Assembly: GCF_014651595.1 (NCBI RefSeq)
Contig: NZ_BMXE01000008.1
Span: forward strand, 62,001-126,000
Length of the DNA stretch: 64,000 nucleotides
Direction of reading: 5' to 3'
Origin: Pseudovibrio japonicus
Lineage (GTDB): Bacteria; Pseudomonadota; Alphaproteobacteria; Rhizobiales; Stappiaceae
The notes under the pieces were generated by a model that ran no database searches, was not told the origin of the DNA, and worked only from the letters and a program-made list of their open reading frames with translations. This document shows, piece after piece, positions 39,278 to 48,335 of this stretch. Both the position numbers and the translations under genes were made by a program. Within the stretch, counting starts at the first letter, position 1; each line of letters starts with the position of its first letter.

Positions 39278-39928
39278 TTAGAAGTTGTAACGCAATCCAA
39301 CCTGAGCAAGGTGCGTGGAAAGATGCATATCGCCGGTAAGGGTAGCACCCTTCTCTCTGACATCAAAATCTGCAGAGCGCAGGTAATCATAGCTGGCGAT
39401 GAGATCGAGGTTTTCGTTTAAGCTATAGGAGACGCCTGTCCCTACTTTCAGTAGTGCAACCGCATCTTGCTTTGATTCAAACTTGACGGCCACGCCAACC
39501 GTATCTTCGAGCGCACCAATGTGTGGTGCAAAGAAACCGCCACCGATGCCTGCAAATACAGAGATCTCTTGGTTGATGTGGTAGTCACCATAAACGGATA
39601 GAACACCGTACGCGCCAGAGAGACTTCCATCGGAGATATCAATTCCATCGAAGGAATCTACGTCATTCTCTAGGTAGCCGAGATCCGCTTGAACGCGAAG
39701 AAACTCATTAAGGCGATATCCAGCATTTGCAGAGAAACCATAACCTGTGTCAAACTCGATAGTGTCTTTAAAAGTTACACCCAGAATGCTCAGATCAGCA
39801 TCAGGTGCGATGGACACGCCGCCGGAAAGGCCAAGGTAAACATTGCTGAGCAATTCATCCGCTTGCGCTGGAAATGCCACAGCAGAGACCAACGCTGTTG
39901 CACAAAGTAATTTGCCAAATTTTGTCAT
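39278..39928 (-). CDS. Outer-membrane beta-barrel protein (Omp25/31-like)
   Basis: 216 residues. Signal peptide MTKFGKLLCATALVSAVAFP ending AQA. The mature chain is an eight-strand-type barrel: NVYLGLSGG at the start, alternating strands (GYGFSANAGYRLNEFLRVQAD), and the terminal strand AQVGLRYNF with a final phenylalanine. Start at 39928: GAGG sits seven bases upstream, and the extra four codons to 39940 contain that ribosome site. Short and porin-like, probably structural rather than a large pore. Confidence 0.8.
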   Translation of the reverse strand: MTKFGKLLCATALVSAVAFPAQADELLSNVYLGLSGGVSIAPDADLSILGVTFKDTIEFDTGYGFSANAGYRLNEFLRVQADLGYLENDVDSFDGIDISDGSLSGAYGVLSVYGDYHINQEISVFAGIGGGFFAPHIGALEDTVGVAVKFESKQDAVALLKVGTGVSYSLNENLDLIASYDYLRSADFDVREKGATLTGDMHLSTHLAQVGLRYNF

Positions 39929-40154
39929 TTTTTTCCTCAAGTCTTATCTGAGGCCGACCAATAAAACTCAAAAATTAGCAATGCAATATCGGTGGTAAAA
40001 TTTAGAAGATTACAAAATTTCAGTGTGTGCAAAATGCATCAGTTGTCGTGATCCGTTCTCCGGTGCGCACAAGTGGGTGAGTGGCATCAAGATACCGCTA
40101 AAGAAAATGCCACAGCCCCTTTCAAAGTTCAGCGCGAAATGAAACCAATTCACC

Positions 40155-40859
40155 CTATGGCCAGGTAAAGTAGAAGGCCAGATTCTTCGCGACCTGCACG
40201 TAGAATGCATTGTGCCCTGTCTCTTTATCGATAAAGCGCCCCTCATTATTGGTGTAAGTAAGGTCTGCGAAGAGTTCGTCGGGGCTGGAATAATCTCCTA
40301 CATGGGTGATTGACGACAGGCCAACCACGTATTCTCCGTCCGGATTGAGATAAACAATGTAGTCAGACTTGGTCTCAAAGCCATAATCTGCCATGTCTTC
40401 CATCTTAAGCGTGCCATCTTGCATGGCTTGTTTCATCTCTAATGCAATCGGATCACCAGTTTTCGCACTGGCATTGATCGCCTTCATGACTTCCTGGAAG
40501 ACAACTGTGCTATCAGGATTTGTCCACTCCTTGGAAACATCGAAGAAATTCTGAATAGCGGCTGCTTGGCGGGCGCGCTGCGACAGATAGGAGTTGACCA
40601 CACCCTGCATTTTATCGACATCAAGTCCAATGAGGACCTCGAATATCTTGCTTATAGCTTTTTTGGCAGGATCACCGCTTTGCTCAGCCTCATTCTTCGC
40701 ATTCTCACCCGCGTGACGGAGCTCATTGTCCGGGGTAAAGCGAACAACATCCTCAAGCAGCCCAATGGCGACTTCGTCTTGAGTCATAATCGGAGCAGGA
40801 TCGTGGCTTCCCGCAAAATTGGTGAAGGAAAAAGACAGGCGGACGCCGCTAACATCCAT
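40155..40859 (-). CDS. Hypothetical protein
   Basis: 234 residues beginning MDVSGVRLSFSFTNFAGSHD, no signal peptide, largely helical in the centre (GLLEDVVRFTPDNELRHAGE, IFEVLIGLDVDKMQGVVNSYL). I know no family for it. The start falls in a short open leader with GTAGAGG near. It stands alone, with 200-400 bases of non-coding DNA on each side. Confidence 0.6.
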   Translation of the reverse strand: MDVSGVRLSFSFTNFAGSHDPAPIMTQDEVAIGLLEDVVRFTPDNELRHAGENAKNEAEQSGDPAKKAISKIFEVLIGLDVDKMQGVVNSYLSQRARQAAAIQNFFDVSKEWTNPDSTVVFQEVMKAINASAKTGDPIALEMKQAMQDGTLKMEDMADYGFETKSDYIVYLNPDGEYVVGLSSITHVGDYSSPDELFADLTYTNNEGRFIDKETGHNAFYVQVAKNLAFYFTWP

Positions 40860-41285
40860 AATGAATACCTCTACAGAATATCAAAAAACTTGCTATTGAA
40901 CTCAGCAGAATCGCTAATTCAACAGACATCATATCTGTAGGTAGCAAATTGAGGTACTTACATGTGCTGGTTGCAAAATAGATACATTGGCCAAACCTGT
41001 CAAATACTTGTTTACCTATGATTTTACTATAAATTTAACTTTATAGGTGATGCGAATGGCCTTTATGGTCTGGTTATAATACCTGAGAAGTTTGAGAGAC
41101 CACTGCGCGATAAGATAGCTCTCTTTTTCAGGTTATAAAATACGTCGGTCCCCTCTTTGGGGAGGGCAATTGCGCCATGCTTTCTATTGATTTTTCCGCC
41201 CCAGTGGAATTACCACTGCTACTTCGGAAACGCTGCGAAGCTTTGTAGTGCCAGCTCGTGCCACTACAAAGCCTGATGGTTCGCG
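40860..41285. other. Gap between the hypothetical and GST genes
   Basis: No gene seen; AT-rich up to 41100, then a GST-side hairpin (41240-41272). Confidence 0.4.
41240..41272 (-). terminator. Hairpin after the GST gene
   Basis: GCTTTGTAGTG (41240-41250) pairs with CACTACAAAGC (41262-41272), 11 bp, with further pairing in the loop. Thirteen bases past the GST stop. No clear T-run. Confidence 0.6.
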
Positions 41286-42074
41286 TTATGAGACTTTTTC
41301 GGTTTTCTTTTCAGTATTGGGCAGCCAATCCAAAATGGCTGATTTGAAGCTTGGCCGCTGCATGATCGACTTTTTCCAAGCTTCCAGATTTGGATAGTTT
41401 TCAAAGGGATACTTTGCCGCCTTTAGAATGACCAGTTGCGGTATCCATGCAATGTCCGCCAGGGAAAACGAGTTGCCCGCCAACCAGGCGTTATTTTCAA
41501 GCCGTTTGTTCATTCGGGCAAAGCAGCTGTCAATGATGGCTTCCGCCTCTTTAACGTGCTCGCTGGTTATTCCTTCCAAAGAGGAGAAACGCTCGTGAAA
41601 CGCGAGAAGTTCTTTGTCAAAGGTTTGCCTTTGGCGATACCACTCCATCTCTTCTTCAGACTTTTTCATCGATGTCAAAAAGCCGATGTTGCCATACATG
41701 TAAGTCTTGATTGAGAGATGATTGTCGCGGGCAAGGTGCATCCACTCGTACATCTCTCCGGTCTCAGAAGACGAAGAAGGCCGCAGCGAGTTGGGGTCAT
41801 ATTTTTTATCAAGATAATCTACGATATCGGTTGAATCTATAATCACCCAACCATCATCAACCAGTGTAGGCACGACAGCATTAGGATTGATGCTAATGTA
41901 TTCGTCTGTCAGATGCTCACCTTTCATAATGTCCAATAAATGACTTGCCCATGGAAGGCGCTTCTCTTCCAGGGTGAGGCGAACTCTCATGGCGCAATTA
42001 GAAAAGCCCGCATGATATAGATGTAATCCATGTAGATGTACTACATCTTTGTTCCTTGGAGTCACTATACCCAT
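41286..42074 (-). CDS. Glutathione S-transferase
   Basis: About 262 residues. N-terminal thioredoxin-like domain (LHLYHAGFSNCAMRVRLTLEEKRLPW, then NPNAVVPTLVDDGWVI and IDSTDIVDYLD), C-terminal helical domain (NAWLAGNSFSLADIAWIPQL). Cysteine of SNCAMR sits where omega/beta-type GSTs keep the active cysteine. The start at 42074 (MGIVTPRN) is my choice; 42089 and 42122 are possible. Conjugation or redox role unspecified. Confidence 0.82.
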   Translation of the reverse strand: MGIVTPRNKDVVHLHGLHLYHAGFSNCAMRVRLTLEEKRLPWASHLLDIMKGEHLTDEYISINPNAVVPTLVDDGWVIIDSTDIVDYLDKKYDPNSLRPSSSSETGEMYEWMHLARDNHLSIKTYMYGNIGFLTSMKKSEEEMEWYRQRQTFDKELLAFHERFSSLEGITSEHVKEAEAIIDSCFARMNKRLENNAWLAGNSFSLADIAWIPQLVILKAAKYPFENYPNLEAWKKSIMQRPSFKSAILDWLPNTEKKTEKVS

Positions 42075-42394
42075 TGAAGTCCCGCCCATTTTGAAAGTTA
42101 AAACAACGATTGATGCAAACATTACTTTTCAATTGGGAAAGTAAGTTCGCTAGGGGCTATCTAGTGCTTTCTTGTCGCAGTTTTATTTCGGAAAAACGGG
42201 ATTGTGTATCAATTGGTCATATTCAGCGTCATCGGTACATATGGATACATCATTGTGTCCTATGGCAAGGAAGAGGGCACAGTTTCTCTCGAGCAAAGCT
42301 GATGTTTTGATTATGATTTTGGGAGAGCTATCGTTATTCGGCGGCACTAAGTGCCGCCGACTTGACTGCTCCTGAGCCCTATGACCTAACCAAA
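42075..42394. other. Gap between GST and mepA genes
   Basis: No gene seen. A perfect hairpin CGGCGGCAC-TAA-GTGCCGCCG lies at 42339-42359, downstream of the minus-strand mepA. Confidence 0.4.
42339..42359 (-). terminator. Hairpin after mepA
   Basis: Nine-base perfect stem with a three-base loop, 35 bases past the mepA stop. No T-run. Confidence 0.6.
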
Positions 42395-43381
42395 CTACTC
42401 CGTCCTCAACACAGTCGCGCAGCTGTTAGGCAGATCTGCTACGGTGAGGGGAGGTTTCGGGGCAGGCGGTTTTTCACCCGGCTTTGGCTCTTTCGGCACC
42501 CATGGTTCGTCAGAAAGCCAGTAGGTCAGCTCACTGCCGCAGCCATCTCCGGCAGGAGGGGGGGCCTGATCTTTGCATTGCGTGCTACCTGCCGGGCAGG
42601 ACATGCGCACGTGGAAATGATAGTGGTGCCCCCACCATGGCCGCACCTTGCGGAGCCAGTCGCGGTCTCCGGTCTCGAACTCACACAGCGCCTTCTTGAT
42701 GGTCGGGCTGACGAAGATACGCGCAACACCGTCATCCTCCGCTGCACGGCGGATCAGCCTTGCGTGAGCATCTGTCCAGCGCTTCGGGTCAACGCTACGG
42801 TCAGCCCCCGGCTTGCTCAAGTCTCCCTTCAGCATAGAGATCGCGCTTTCTGTCTCGCGCTGCTCTTCGCTGAACCGGTAGTCCGGCATTTGCCGCAGCC
42901 AGATATCCGCATCCAGCCCGATCTGATGGGAGGCGTGACCCGTTAGCATTGGTCCGCCCCGTGGCTGAGAAAGGTCACCAACCAACAGGCCATTCCACCC
43001 CAGATCTGGGGCATCGTCAGCCAGCCGCTCAAGAAAATCAATGAGAGTGGGGTGGCCCCAGTTACGGTTGCGTGACAGGCGCATTACCTGCCAGTTTTCA
43101 CCATCGTGGGGGATCGCAACAGCGCCGGCAACACAGCCTCTTGCATAACTGCCAAAGGAAAGCGGCTCAGCTTTACTCGGCGTTTCTGTGTGCCCGAAGT
43201 GAAACTTGGCCGCCCCCGGAAACTCCGGAAGCTTCTGCAAAGCCTCGCGATAATCTTCCTCGGACAAAGCAGGCTTCGTGTCAGGAAGAGGCACCGCTTG
43301 GGCACCTGCAGCAAGCATGCAAACCATAAGCCCGCCAGCCAACACTGCAGCTTTACGCGGATGACCTGTCAACGCCAACAT
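42395..43381 (-). CDS. mepA: Penicillin-insensitive murein endopeptidase (M74)
   Basis: Periplasmic zinc endopeptidase that cuts peptide cross-links in peptidoglycan. 328 residues: signal peptide MLALTGHPRKAAVLAGGLMV ending AQA, then RNRNWGHPTLIDFLERLA, PRGGPMLTGHASHQIGLDADIWL (zinc histidine and aspartate) and WWGHHYHFHVRMSCP (second zinc site). GGAGGG precedes the ATG. The extra Pro/Lys-rich stretch near the C-terminus (KPGEKPPAPKPP) is an unusual linker. Confidence 0.93.
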   Translation of the reverse strand: MLALTGHPRKAAVLAGGLMVCMLAAGAQAVPLPDTKPALSEEDYREALQKLPEFPGAAKFHFGHTETPSKAEPLSFGSYARGCVAGAVAIPHDGENWQVMRLSRNRNWGHPTLIDFLERLADDAPDLGWNGLLVGDLSQPRGGPMLTGHASHQIGLDADIWLRQMPDYRFSEEQRETESAISMLKGDLSKPGADRSVDPKRWTDAHARLIRRAAEDDGVARIFVSPTIKKALCEFETGDRDWLRKVRPWWGHHYHFHVRMSCPAGSTQCKDQAPPPAGDGCGSELTYWLSDEPWVPKEPKPGEKPPAPKPPLTVADLPNSCATVLRTE

Positions 43382-43469
43382 AATCCCTCCAACACACTCA
43401 CGGGCCTACCGTGAATCACTCTTCTTATTCATCTCAAAAGTTGTAGCAGCGGCGGAAAGATTGTGAAGC

Positions 43470-44513
43470 CTAAAAGCCGGGGCCATCCTGCCTTTCTTCC
43501 ATACGGTCTGCCAGTTTATCCAGCTCGGCATCGTAGGCAGACAGCAACTCATCCGCAAGATGGTTCAGCTGAAGTGCTTCACCGGGGCGAACGCTGTATA
43601 GGTCACGGCCCAAATGCGGAAGATCAGCGGTCAGGCGAATATACTGAACCCCCGGCATATCTGCGAAAAGTACATCCGCATACTGTCCGGTAGAAGCTGT
43701 CTGGCCGTGCATATAACTGGAGAGCAGGGGCGTGCCTTCTTCCGGCGACAGCCATCCACGCGTGCCCCACTGCACCGCTTCGTCAAAGCTGTGCTTTTCC
43801 TCAATCGGATTGCCGGTCCCAAGCGACAGAATAATAATGTCCTTTGGATCCCAGCCATGGCGCCGCGCCTCGGCGTATGCTGCCAGCACAGGATCATTCA
43901 GGAAGCTTGCGGCATCAATCATGATCTCTTCATCACCAGTCGTCAGATTTTCAACGCGCGCTGGTTCAAACCAGGATGGTGTGGAGGTCGTCGCCCGCAC
44001 AGCCTGCCAGAAATAGTAGTCATCACGGCCCGTCGTGTTGTTACTCATGGAAACCACACGGCGGTTTTTCAGATCATAAGCAGTTAGCAAAACGGAAGTC
44101 AGACTGCAGGAGAGGGCACTCCATCCAATGCGCTGTTTGATGGCCTGCTCGACGGGGCGCTCCTGAATGCCTTTGTTGAACTGCCTGAAGGGATGGTAGA
44201 GCGCCCGGTTCACCCAATGCCGTCGGTTGGTGATATAAAGTTCCCGCGCTTCAATCTCGAAAAAATCCTGCAAGTCATTGAGTGTCATCGCAGATTCGCC
44301 GCGCCGCGTGTGATCTGGATTGGGCGCTGTGAGCCCGGCGGCAATCAGCCCGCCACTGGATGTCCCGCAGATCAGATCGAAATACCGATGCAGAGGAGCG
44401 GACTTGCCGCGCATGGCCAGTTTGGTTTCAAGTCCGCGCAACAAACGAACAGGAATAAGACCTCGGGCTCCACCACCATCAATTGAAAGAATAATACGTT
44501 TTCTTTTTTTCAT
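43470..44513 (-). CDS. Patatin-like phospholipase
   Basis: 347 residues starting MKKRKRIILSIDGGGARGLI. The oxyanion DGGGARG, nucleophile elbow GTSSGG (about residue 60) and the later D-A-A (MIDAASFLND) form the patatin Ser-Asp dyad. Patatins are acyl hydrolases of phospholipids. No signal peptide, so cytoplasmic or exported by another route. Start at 44513; an open frame to 44618 adds a basic leader I do not accept. Confidence 0.85.
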   Translation of the reverse strand: MKKRKRIILSIDGGGARGLIPVRLLRGLETKLAMRGKSAPLHRYFDLICGTSSGGLIAAGLTAPNPDHTRRGESAMTLNDLQDFFEIEARELYITNRRHWVNRALYHPFRQFNKGIQERPVEQAIKQRIGWSALSCSLTSVLLTAYDLKNRRVVSMSNNTTGRDDYYFWQAVRATTSTPSWFEPARVENLTTGDEEIMIDAASFLNDPVLAAYAEARRHGWDPKDIIILSLGTGNPIEEKHSFDEAVQWGTRGWLSPEEGTPLLSSYMHGQTASTGQYADVLFADMPGVQYIRLTADLPHLGRDLYSVRPGEALQLNHLADELLSAYDAELDKLADRMEERQDGPGF

Positions 44514-44794
44514 TGAAAAACCCAATACAGTGATCGTGTGTTTTGAATTGCTTTTATGCTTATCAAGTCTGTCCAAAAATGAGGTGAAGAGATGACGCTT
44601 CACAACGTGGAAGCGCAAGCAGTTGAGATTGCAGTGAATTAAGGGTTAAGCTGCGTCCAGTGTGAGCAGGTGGATTCCGCCCCCATCTCAATTCCGCCAT
44701 CAGGTGTCCTTGCGTCACTTCTTGCGCACCCCAATATCTATGCAGCAGACATTGCACATCATCCGGAAACCGGTTTGTTAAAGGAACGGTCTCA

Positions 44795-45703
44795 ATGGAA
44801 CACAACATACTCCTCGTGAAGCCAGTCCCTATTGATCAGGAGCAAATTACTGAGGCGATCCGCGCTGATCTGATGAAGAGCGGATTTGAGGTCGTTGCCG
44901 TCAATTCTAAGCCTCTGAGTACTGCTGAATTTGAAAAACACTTTATCTGCAAAAGTCTGGCCCACTCTGAGTATATGACCAGTGGACCGGTGACCTCGAT
45001 TTTGTACAAGGGGGAGTCAGCCACCAGCTTTGGCCGGGCCTACAAGGGCTGGTTCCGAAAACAGCACCCAACAGATGAACTGAGAAACATTCTGCATTCA
45101 ACAGAGCCGGGAAACGAATTTGCCACGCAGTTCAAGCTGTTCTTTCCTGACTTAAACATTGCTCATCATCATCAGGTCGCTGATCAGGGCGTCTACTTTG
45201 GAAAGTTGGATGAGGCACAGCGCAGTGAGTTATCTGCGTTATCTGCCTTTAATCTGATCGCCGCCAATGAAGAAGAAGCAAACTCGCAGCAGTTCAAAAG
45301 CACCTGTGAGTTAGCCAACTGCCAATACATTGGCGTGCGAGAGTCTGCCCATGCGGGCACCGAAATACTGCGGTATCGAAGAAAACACGAGCAGGGGGCT
45401 CCCGATGCAAAGGAGCTTCGTGTTGTGCTTTTCAAAGAGGAGCAAAACTTTTGGGCGGCGATCCCACAGCTAAAAGAGACGCACAAGGTTCATGCCGTTG
45501 TGTGCTACAAGCCCAATTTCACGCTTTTACAAACGGAAGAACTGCGTACAGCAACTTTTGAGAACAATCTGTTCTGCATTGGTGGCAGCTTTGGCGATGA
45601 GGAGCCCGGCTCAATCAGAGTCTCACAAGAACTTATCGAGCTATTCGACAACTGGTTCGAGTGCGGTCAGCTGGTGTCGGACTTTCCTGTGTTACCCACT
45701 TGA
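44795..45703 (+). CDS. NDK-like domain fused to an unknown domain
   Basis: 302 residues, no signal peptide. Residues 1-~125 resemble nucleoside diphosphate kinase: NILLVKPVPIDQEQITEAIR at the start, SEYMTSGPVTSILYKGESA near 60, and RNILHSTEPG near 98, which aligns by eye with the NDK block around the phospho-accepting histidine (RNVVHGSDS). The stretch just before it (HPTDELRN) is shorter than in NDK, so activity is doubtful. Residues ~126-302 match nothing I know (VHAVVCYKPNFTLLQTEELR, NNLFCIGGSFGDEEPG). The gene overlaps the end of the convergent SMR gene by 12 bases. Confidence 0.55.
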   Translation: MEHNILLVKPVPIDQEQITEAIRADLMKSGFEVVAVNSKPLSTAEFEKHFICKSLAHSEYMTSGPVTSILYKGESATSFGRAYKGWFRKQHPTDELRNILHSTEPGNEFATQFKLFFPDLNIAHHHQVADQGVYFGKLDEAQRSELSALSAFNLIAANEEEANSQQFKSTCELANCQYIGVRESAHAGTEILRYRRKHEQGAPDAKELRVVLFKEEQNFWAAIPQLKETHKVHAVVCYKPNFTLLQTEELRTATFENNLFCIGGSFGDEEPGSIRVSQELIELFDNWFECGQLVSDFPVLPT

Positions 45704-46018
45704 TACAAGCTTCAAACCGACGATCGCCGCAATTAGCAGTGCTATGAAGAAGATGCGGGCGAAGGTGACCGGCTCTCCGAAGAAGAAAATACCGATGATG
45801 GCGATACCCGTAGCTCCGGTGCCAGTCCAAATAGCATAGGCTGTACCAATTGGAATGTAAGCCATAGCTTTGGTCAGGGAGTAAAGCGACAACAGCGCCG
45901 TGATGGCAAAGGCGACCGTGAAAGGGAGCCTGGTAAAGCCCTCGGACATTTTAAGGCAGAGAGCAAAAATAATCTCAAAGAAACCGGCTACGAAGAGCCA
46001 AACCCATGCGACTGCCAT
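45692..46018 (-). CDS. sugE: Small multidrug resistance exporter (SugE/Gdx-like)
   Basis: 108 residues, four helices. The membrane glutamate is in LFVAGFFEIIFALCLKMSEG (residue ~14) and the GxGAxGxAxxGI motif in WTGTGATGIAIIGIFFFGEP. Together with SEGFTRL this fits the SugE/Gdx branch, many of which export guanidinium ions; other SMRs export quaternary amines. A strong AGGAGG precedes the ATG. The leader upstream is structured (next entry). Dimers in the inner membrane exchange substrate for protons. Confidence 0.85.
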   Translation of the reverse strand: MAVAWVWLFVAGFFEIIFALCLKMSEGFTRLPFTVAFAITALLSLYSLTKAMAYIPIGTAYAIWTGTGATGIAIIGIFFFGEPVTFARIFFIALLIAAIVGLKLVSSG

Positions 46019-46102
46019 TCAGTTGCCTCCTGCGCAACGTTTACTGCCTGCTTTCAGAAATACCTGAAAAGACTGTGGCACCCGCGTTCTGGTCACCACC
46101 AA

Positions 46103-46188
46103 CTTATTGGTTGAAAGACCCCGCGACTTATCAGGACCCGTTGAGATTCGGGCCCTTTTGCAGGCAAACCTCTTTCAGCACCAATAAG
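46103..46188 (-). promoter_or_regulatory. Structured leader upstream of the SMR exporter
   Basis: Long imperfect inverted repeat: CTTATTGGT (46103-46111) with ACCAATAAG (46180-46188), and TGAAAGA (46112-46118) with TCTTTCA (46171-46177), separated by a two-base bulge. The enclosed part holds a second hairpin GGACCCG (46134-46140) / CGGGCCC (46149-46155). It is 85 bases above the SMR ATG. I do not see the guanidine-I, -II or -III motifs. It may be an unlisted leader RNA, a small inverted element, or a plus-strand terminator, because the inner hairpin is followed by TTTT on that strand. Confidence 0.45.
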
Positions 46189-46365
46189 ATTTAATGGGGG
46201 AATTTAGACATGCTCGACTAAAATCAATGCATGTTCCATCGGACTCAACGCCGGTCTGAAACGCGCCACAGGTTCTGGCCTGATATGCTGCTCGGACAAG
46301 CGGTGTGGCCTTAGCACTGCCAACACCGCCAGAACGAGCACTTCGTCATTGTCGAACGCACAGCT

Positions 46366-46659
46366 TTAATAGCCGTAGTCGTAATAGTCGGGATAATAGT
46401 ATCCATAATCTCGGCGCGGTGGTCTGTAGGGCTCACGATAAGCTTTCTCTTCCCGCTTTATCTGCTTGCGTACAAACTTATTCCGTTCCTTCTCGTACTT
46501 GCGATAGGCTTTTTCTTGCTTCTTGAAAGCCTTTTCCTGCTGCTTAAAGAACTTTTTGTGATGCTTATCCGCATACGCAACGCTTCCAACGGATACAGTC
46601 GTGAGTGCGACAGCAGCAGCAAGTCCAATTTGGAGTATTAACCTCTTGGCGTTCCTCAT
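46366..46659 (-). CDS. Small secreted Lys/Glu- and Tyr-rich protein
   Basis: 97 residues: signal peptide MRNAKRLILQIGLAAAVAL ending VAYA, a Lys/Glu-rich coiled-coil-like region (KKFFKQQEKAFKKQEKAYRK), and a Tyr/Pro-rich C-terminus ending PDYYDYGY. GGAG nine bases before the ATG at 46659. The 13-base leader ATCACTGGAGCGT is shared with the next gene, and both signal peptides are alike, so they are a diverged pair. Function unknown; composition suggests an envelope or surface-binding role. Confidence 0.6.
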   Translation of the reverse strand: MRNAKRLILQIGLAAAVALTTVSVGSVAYADKHHKKFFKQQEKAFKKQEKAYRKYEKERNKFVRKQIKREEKAYREPYRPPRRDYGYYYPDYYDYGY

Positions 46660-46964
46660 GATTTCACGCTCCAGTGATGTTGGGACATCTGATGTAGCGT
46701 GCAGCATCAACAGAGCCGAGTTATGGCGCAGCAGTACATTTTTCCGTGATGCTGTCTGTTTGCAAGCTCGCGGGTGCAATGCCACGCACAAGGCACAAGT
46801 AAGCAACTGGGAGGTCGCTTTCTTGCAGCAAGAATTCAGCAAATTAGGAGGGAAAGTAAGTGCGAGTTAAACTTGGCAGCAGTGCTTTCATTGTGCTTCA
46901 CAAGAAGCTGAACGAAAGCACTGCAAAGTCAGAAGGTTATCCTGACCAGATGCGTACAAACGCA

Positions 46965-47255
46965 TTAGTAGCGCCGACCGTGAGGGCCTCTACGGTCAAA
47001 ATGCCGTGGATGCGCTCCAGGCCTGTATAACCGGCGGTTATCGTGATGATCTCGGTATCCGCGCCCTCGGTCATACCTGTAGTCACGCCGATCCCGATAG
47101 CCTCTTCGGTCCCCGTCAATCGCTCTCTCTGCCTGATCAAGGATGATGTTGCCAAGATGGTTGGCCGCATACGCAACACTGCTAAATCCGACAGCTGGGA
47201 GTGCTAATGCCGCAGACACGGCGAGTTGCAGCATGAGTTTCCTGATATTTATCAT
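46965..47255 (-). CDS. Small secreted Arg/Tyr-rich protein (paired with 46366)
   Basis: 96 residues: signal peptide (MINIRKLMLQLAVSAALALP ending VAYA) then a low-complexity region of DRRGYRDRRDYRYDRGRGYR type, ending GPHGRRY. The leader shares ATCACTGGAGCGT with the gene at 46366 and the SVAYA cleavage region is the same. Possibly RcnB-like, but I would not assert it. Function unknown. Confidence 0.6.
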   Translation of the reverse strand: MINIRKLMLQLAVSAALALPAVGFSSVAYAANHLGNIILDQAERAIDGDRRGYRDRRDYRYDRGRGYRDHHDNRRLYRPGAHPRHFDRRGPHGRRY

Positions 47256-47439
47256 AATACGCTCCAGTGATAATAGGTATTATCCCGATCACCTTAGGTT
47301 AGCTTGCTGTCAAACATGTGGCATACATATCTTGCTGCCAGCCTTATTTTCTCATTAGAAATGGCGGAAAAACCAAAATTATGCGGGGAACTGCGCGGCA
47401 ATCAGGCTTCATTGAGAGAAGCCTGATCACGAGATCAAA

Positions 47440-48228
47440 TTAGCGCTGGGCTAGTTCCGCCACAGCTGCAGTCATGCGATCCAGATCTTCCGGACGCGAC
47501 AGACGGTGGTCGCCGTCTTTCACCAATGTCAGCACCACGTCGTCGTGGGCCATGCCTTCCATAATGCGCATAGAATGCTGCCACGGCACCGCATCATCTT
47601 TTTGGCCCTGCAGAATAATGGTCTTGCAGCCGGTAATGATCGGATCGCCAAGCAGAAGGTTCTTTCTGCCATCCTCGATCAGCTCACGCGTGATAATGTA
47701 AGGGCTGTCATCATATTCAGAAGGACGCTCAAAACGGCCTTTCTCCATGATTTCCTGCTTCATCTCATCGGTGAACTCATGCTTCCACATCAGCTCCTCG
47801 GTAAAATCAGGTGCCGGTGCAATCAGCACCATGCCGGAAAGAGAGCCCTCGATTTCCTCAGAAGCCTCATGCAGCGCTTTTGCCAGCAGCAGTGCCATCC
47901 AGCCGCCCATTGAAGAGCCAACAACAATAGTTGGGCCCTTGCAGAACTGTTTGAATACTGCAACCGCTTCCTCCAGCCAAAGCGAGATTGTGCCATCAAC
48001 AAATTCACCACCGGACTCGCCATGACCGGAATAATCCATACGCGTGCAGGTCACACCTGCCTTTTCTGCCCACTCCGCAAGCACTTCCGCCTTGGTGCCA
48101 AGCATGTCGGATTTAAAGCCGGACAGCCACAGAACACCCGGCGCACCGCGCTCATCATGACGCACTGCGATTTCTCGTGCACTGTCGCCTTTGCCAACAC
48201 TGATGAATTGCGGTAAGTCAGCACTCAT
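47440..48228 (-). CDS. Alpha/beta hydrolase
   Basis: 262 residues, no signal peptide. Oxyanion region LWLSGFKSDMLGTKA, nucleophile elbow VGSSMGGWMAL (serine near residue 105), acid in GQKDDAVPW, and a catalytic histidine in DGDHRLSRPEDLDRM. The last motif and the GFKSDM start are typical of the ABHD10-like / short esterase group. Substrate unknown. Divergent from the glycosyltransferase gene. Confidence 0.85.
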   Translation of the reverse strand: MSADLPQFISVGKGDSAREIAVRHDERGAPGVLWLSGFKSDMLGTKAEVLAEWAEKAGVTCTRMDYSGHGESGGEFVDGTISLWLEEAVAVFKQFCKGPTIVVGSSMGGWMALLLAKALHEASEEIEGSLSGMVLIAPAPDFTEELMWKHEFTDEMKQEIMEKGRFERPSEYDDSPYIITRELIEDGRKNLLLGDPIITGCKTIILQGQKDDAVPWQHSMRIMEGMAHDDVVLTLVKDGDHRLSRPEDLDRMTAAVAELAQR

Positions 48229-48335
48229 TCATAACCTCCAAACGCTTTCTCGGCTTATAATGGCCGGCAATTGTCTGGAAACCTGATTACAGCTTCGTCA
48301 TCATTGCCGCCTGTTATTCGGGCGAGCATAGTTGG

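Noticed and set aside
46103-46188. Guanidine riboswitch upstream of the SMR gene
   Set aside because: The consensus elements of guanidine-I, -II and -III are missing, so only an unclassified structured leader is reported.
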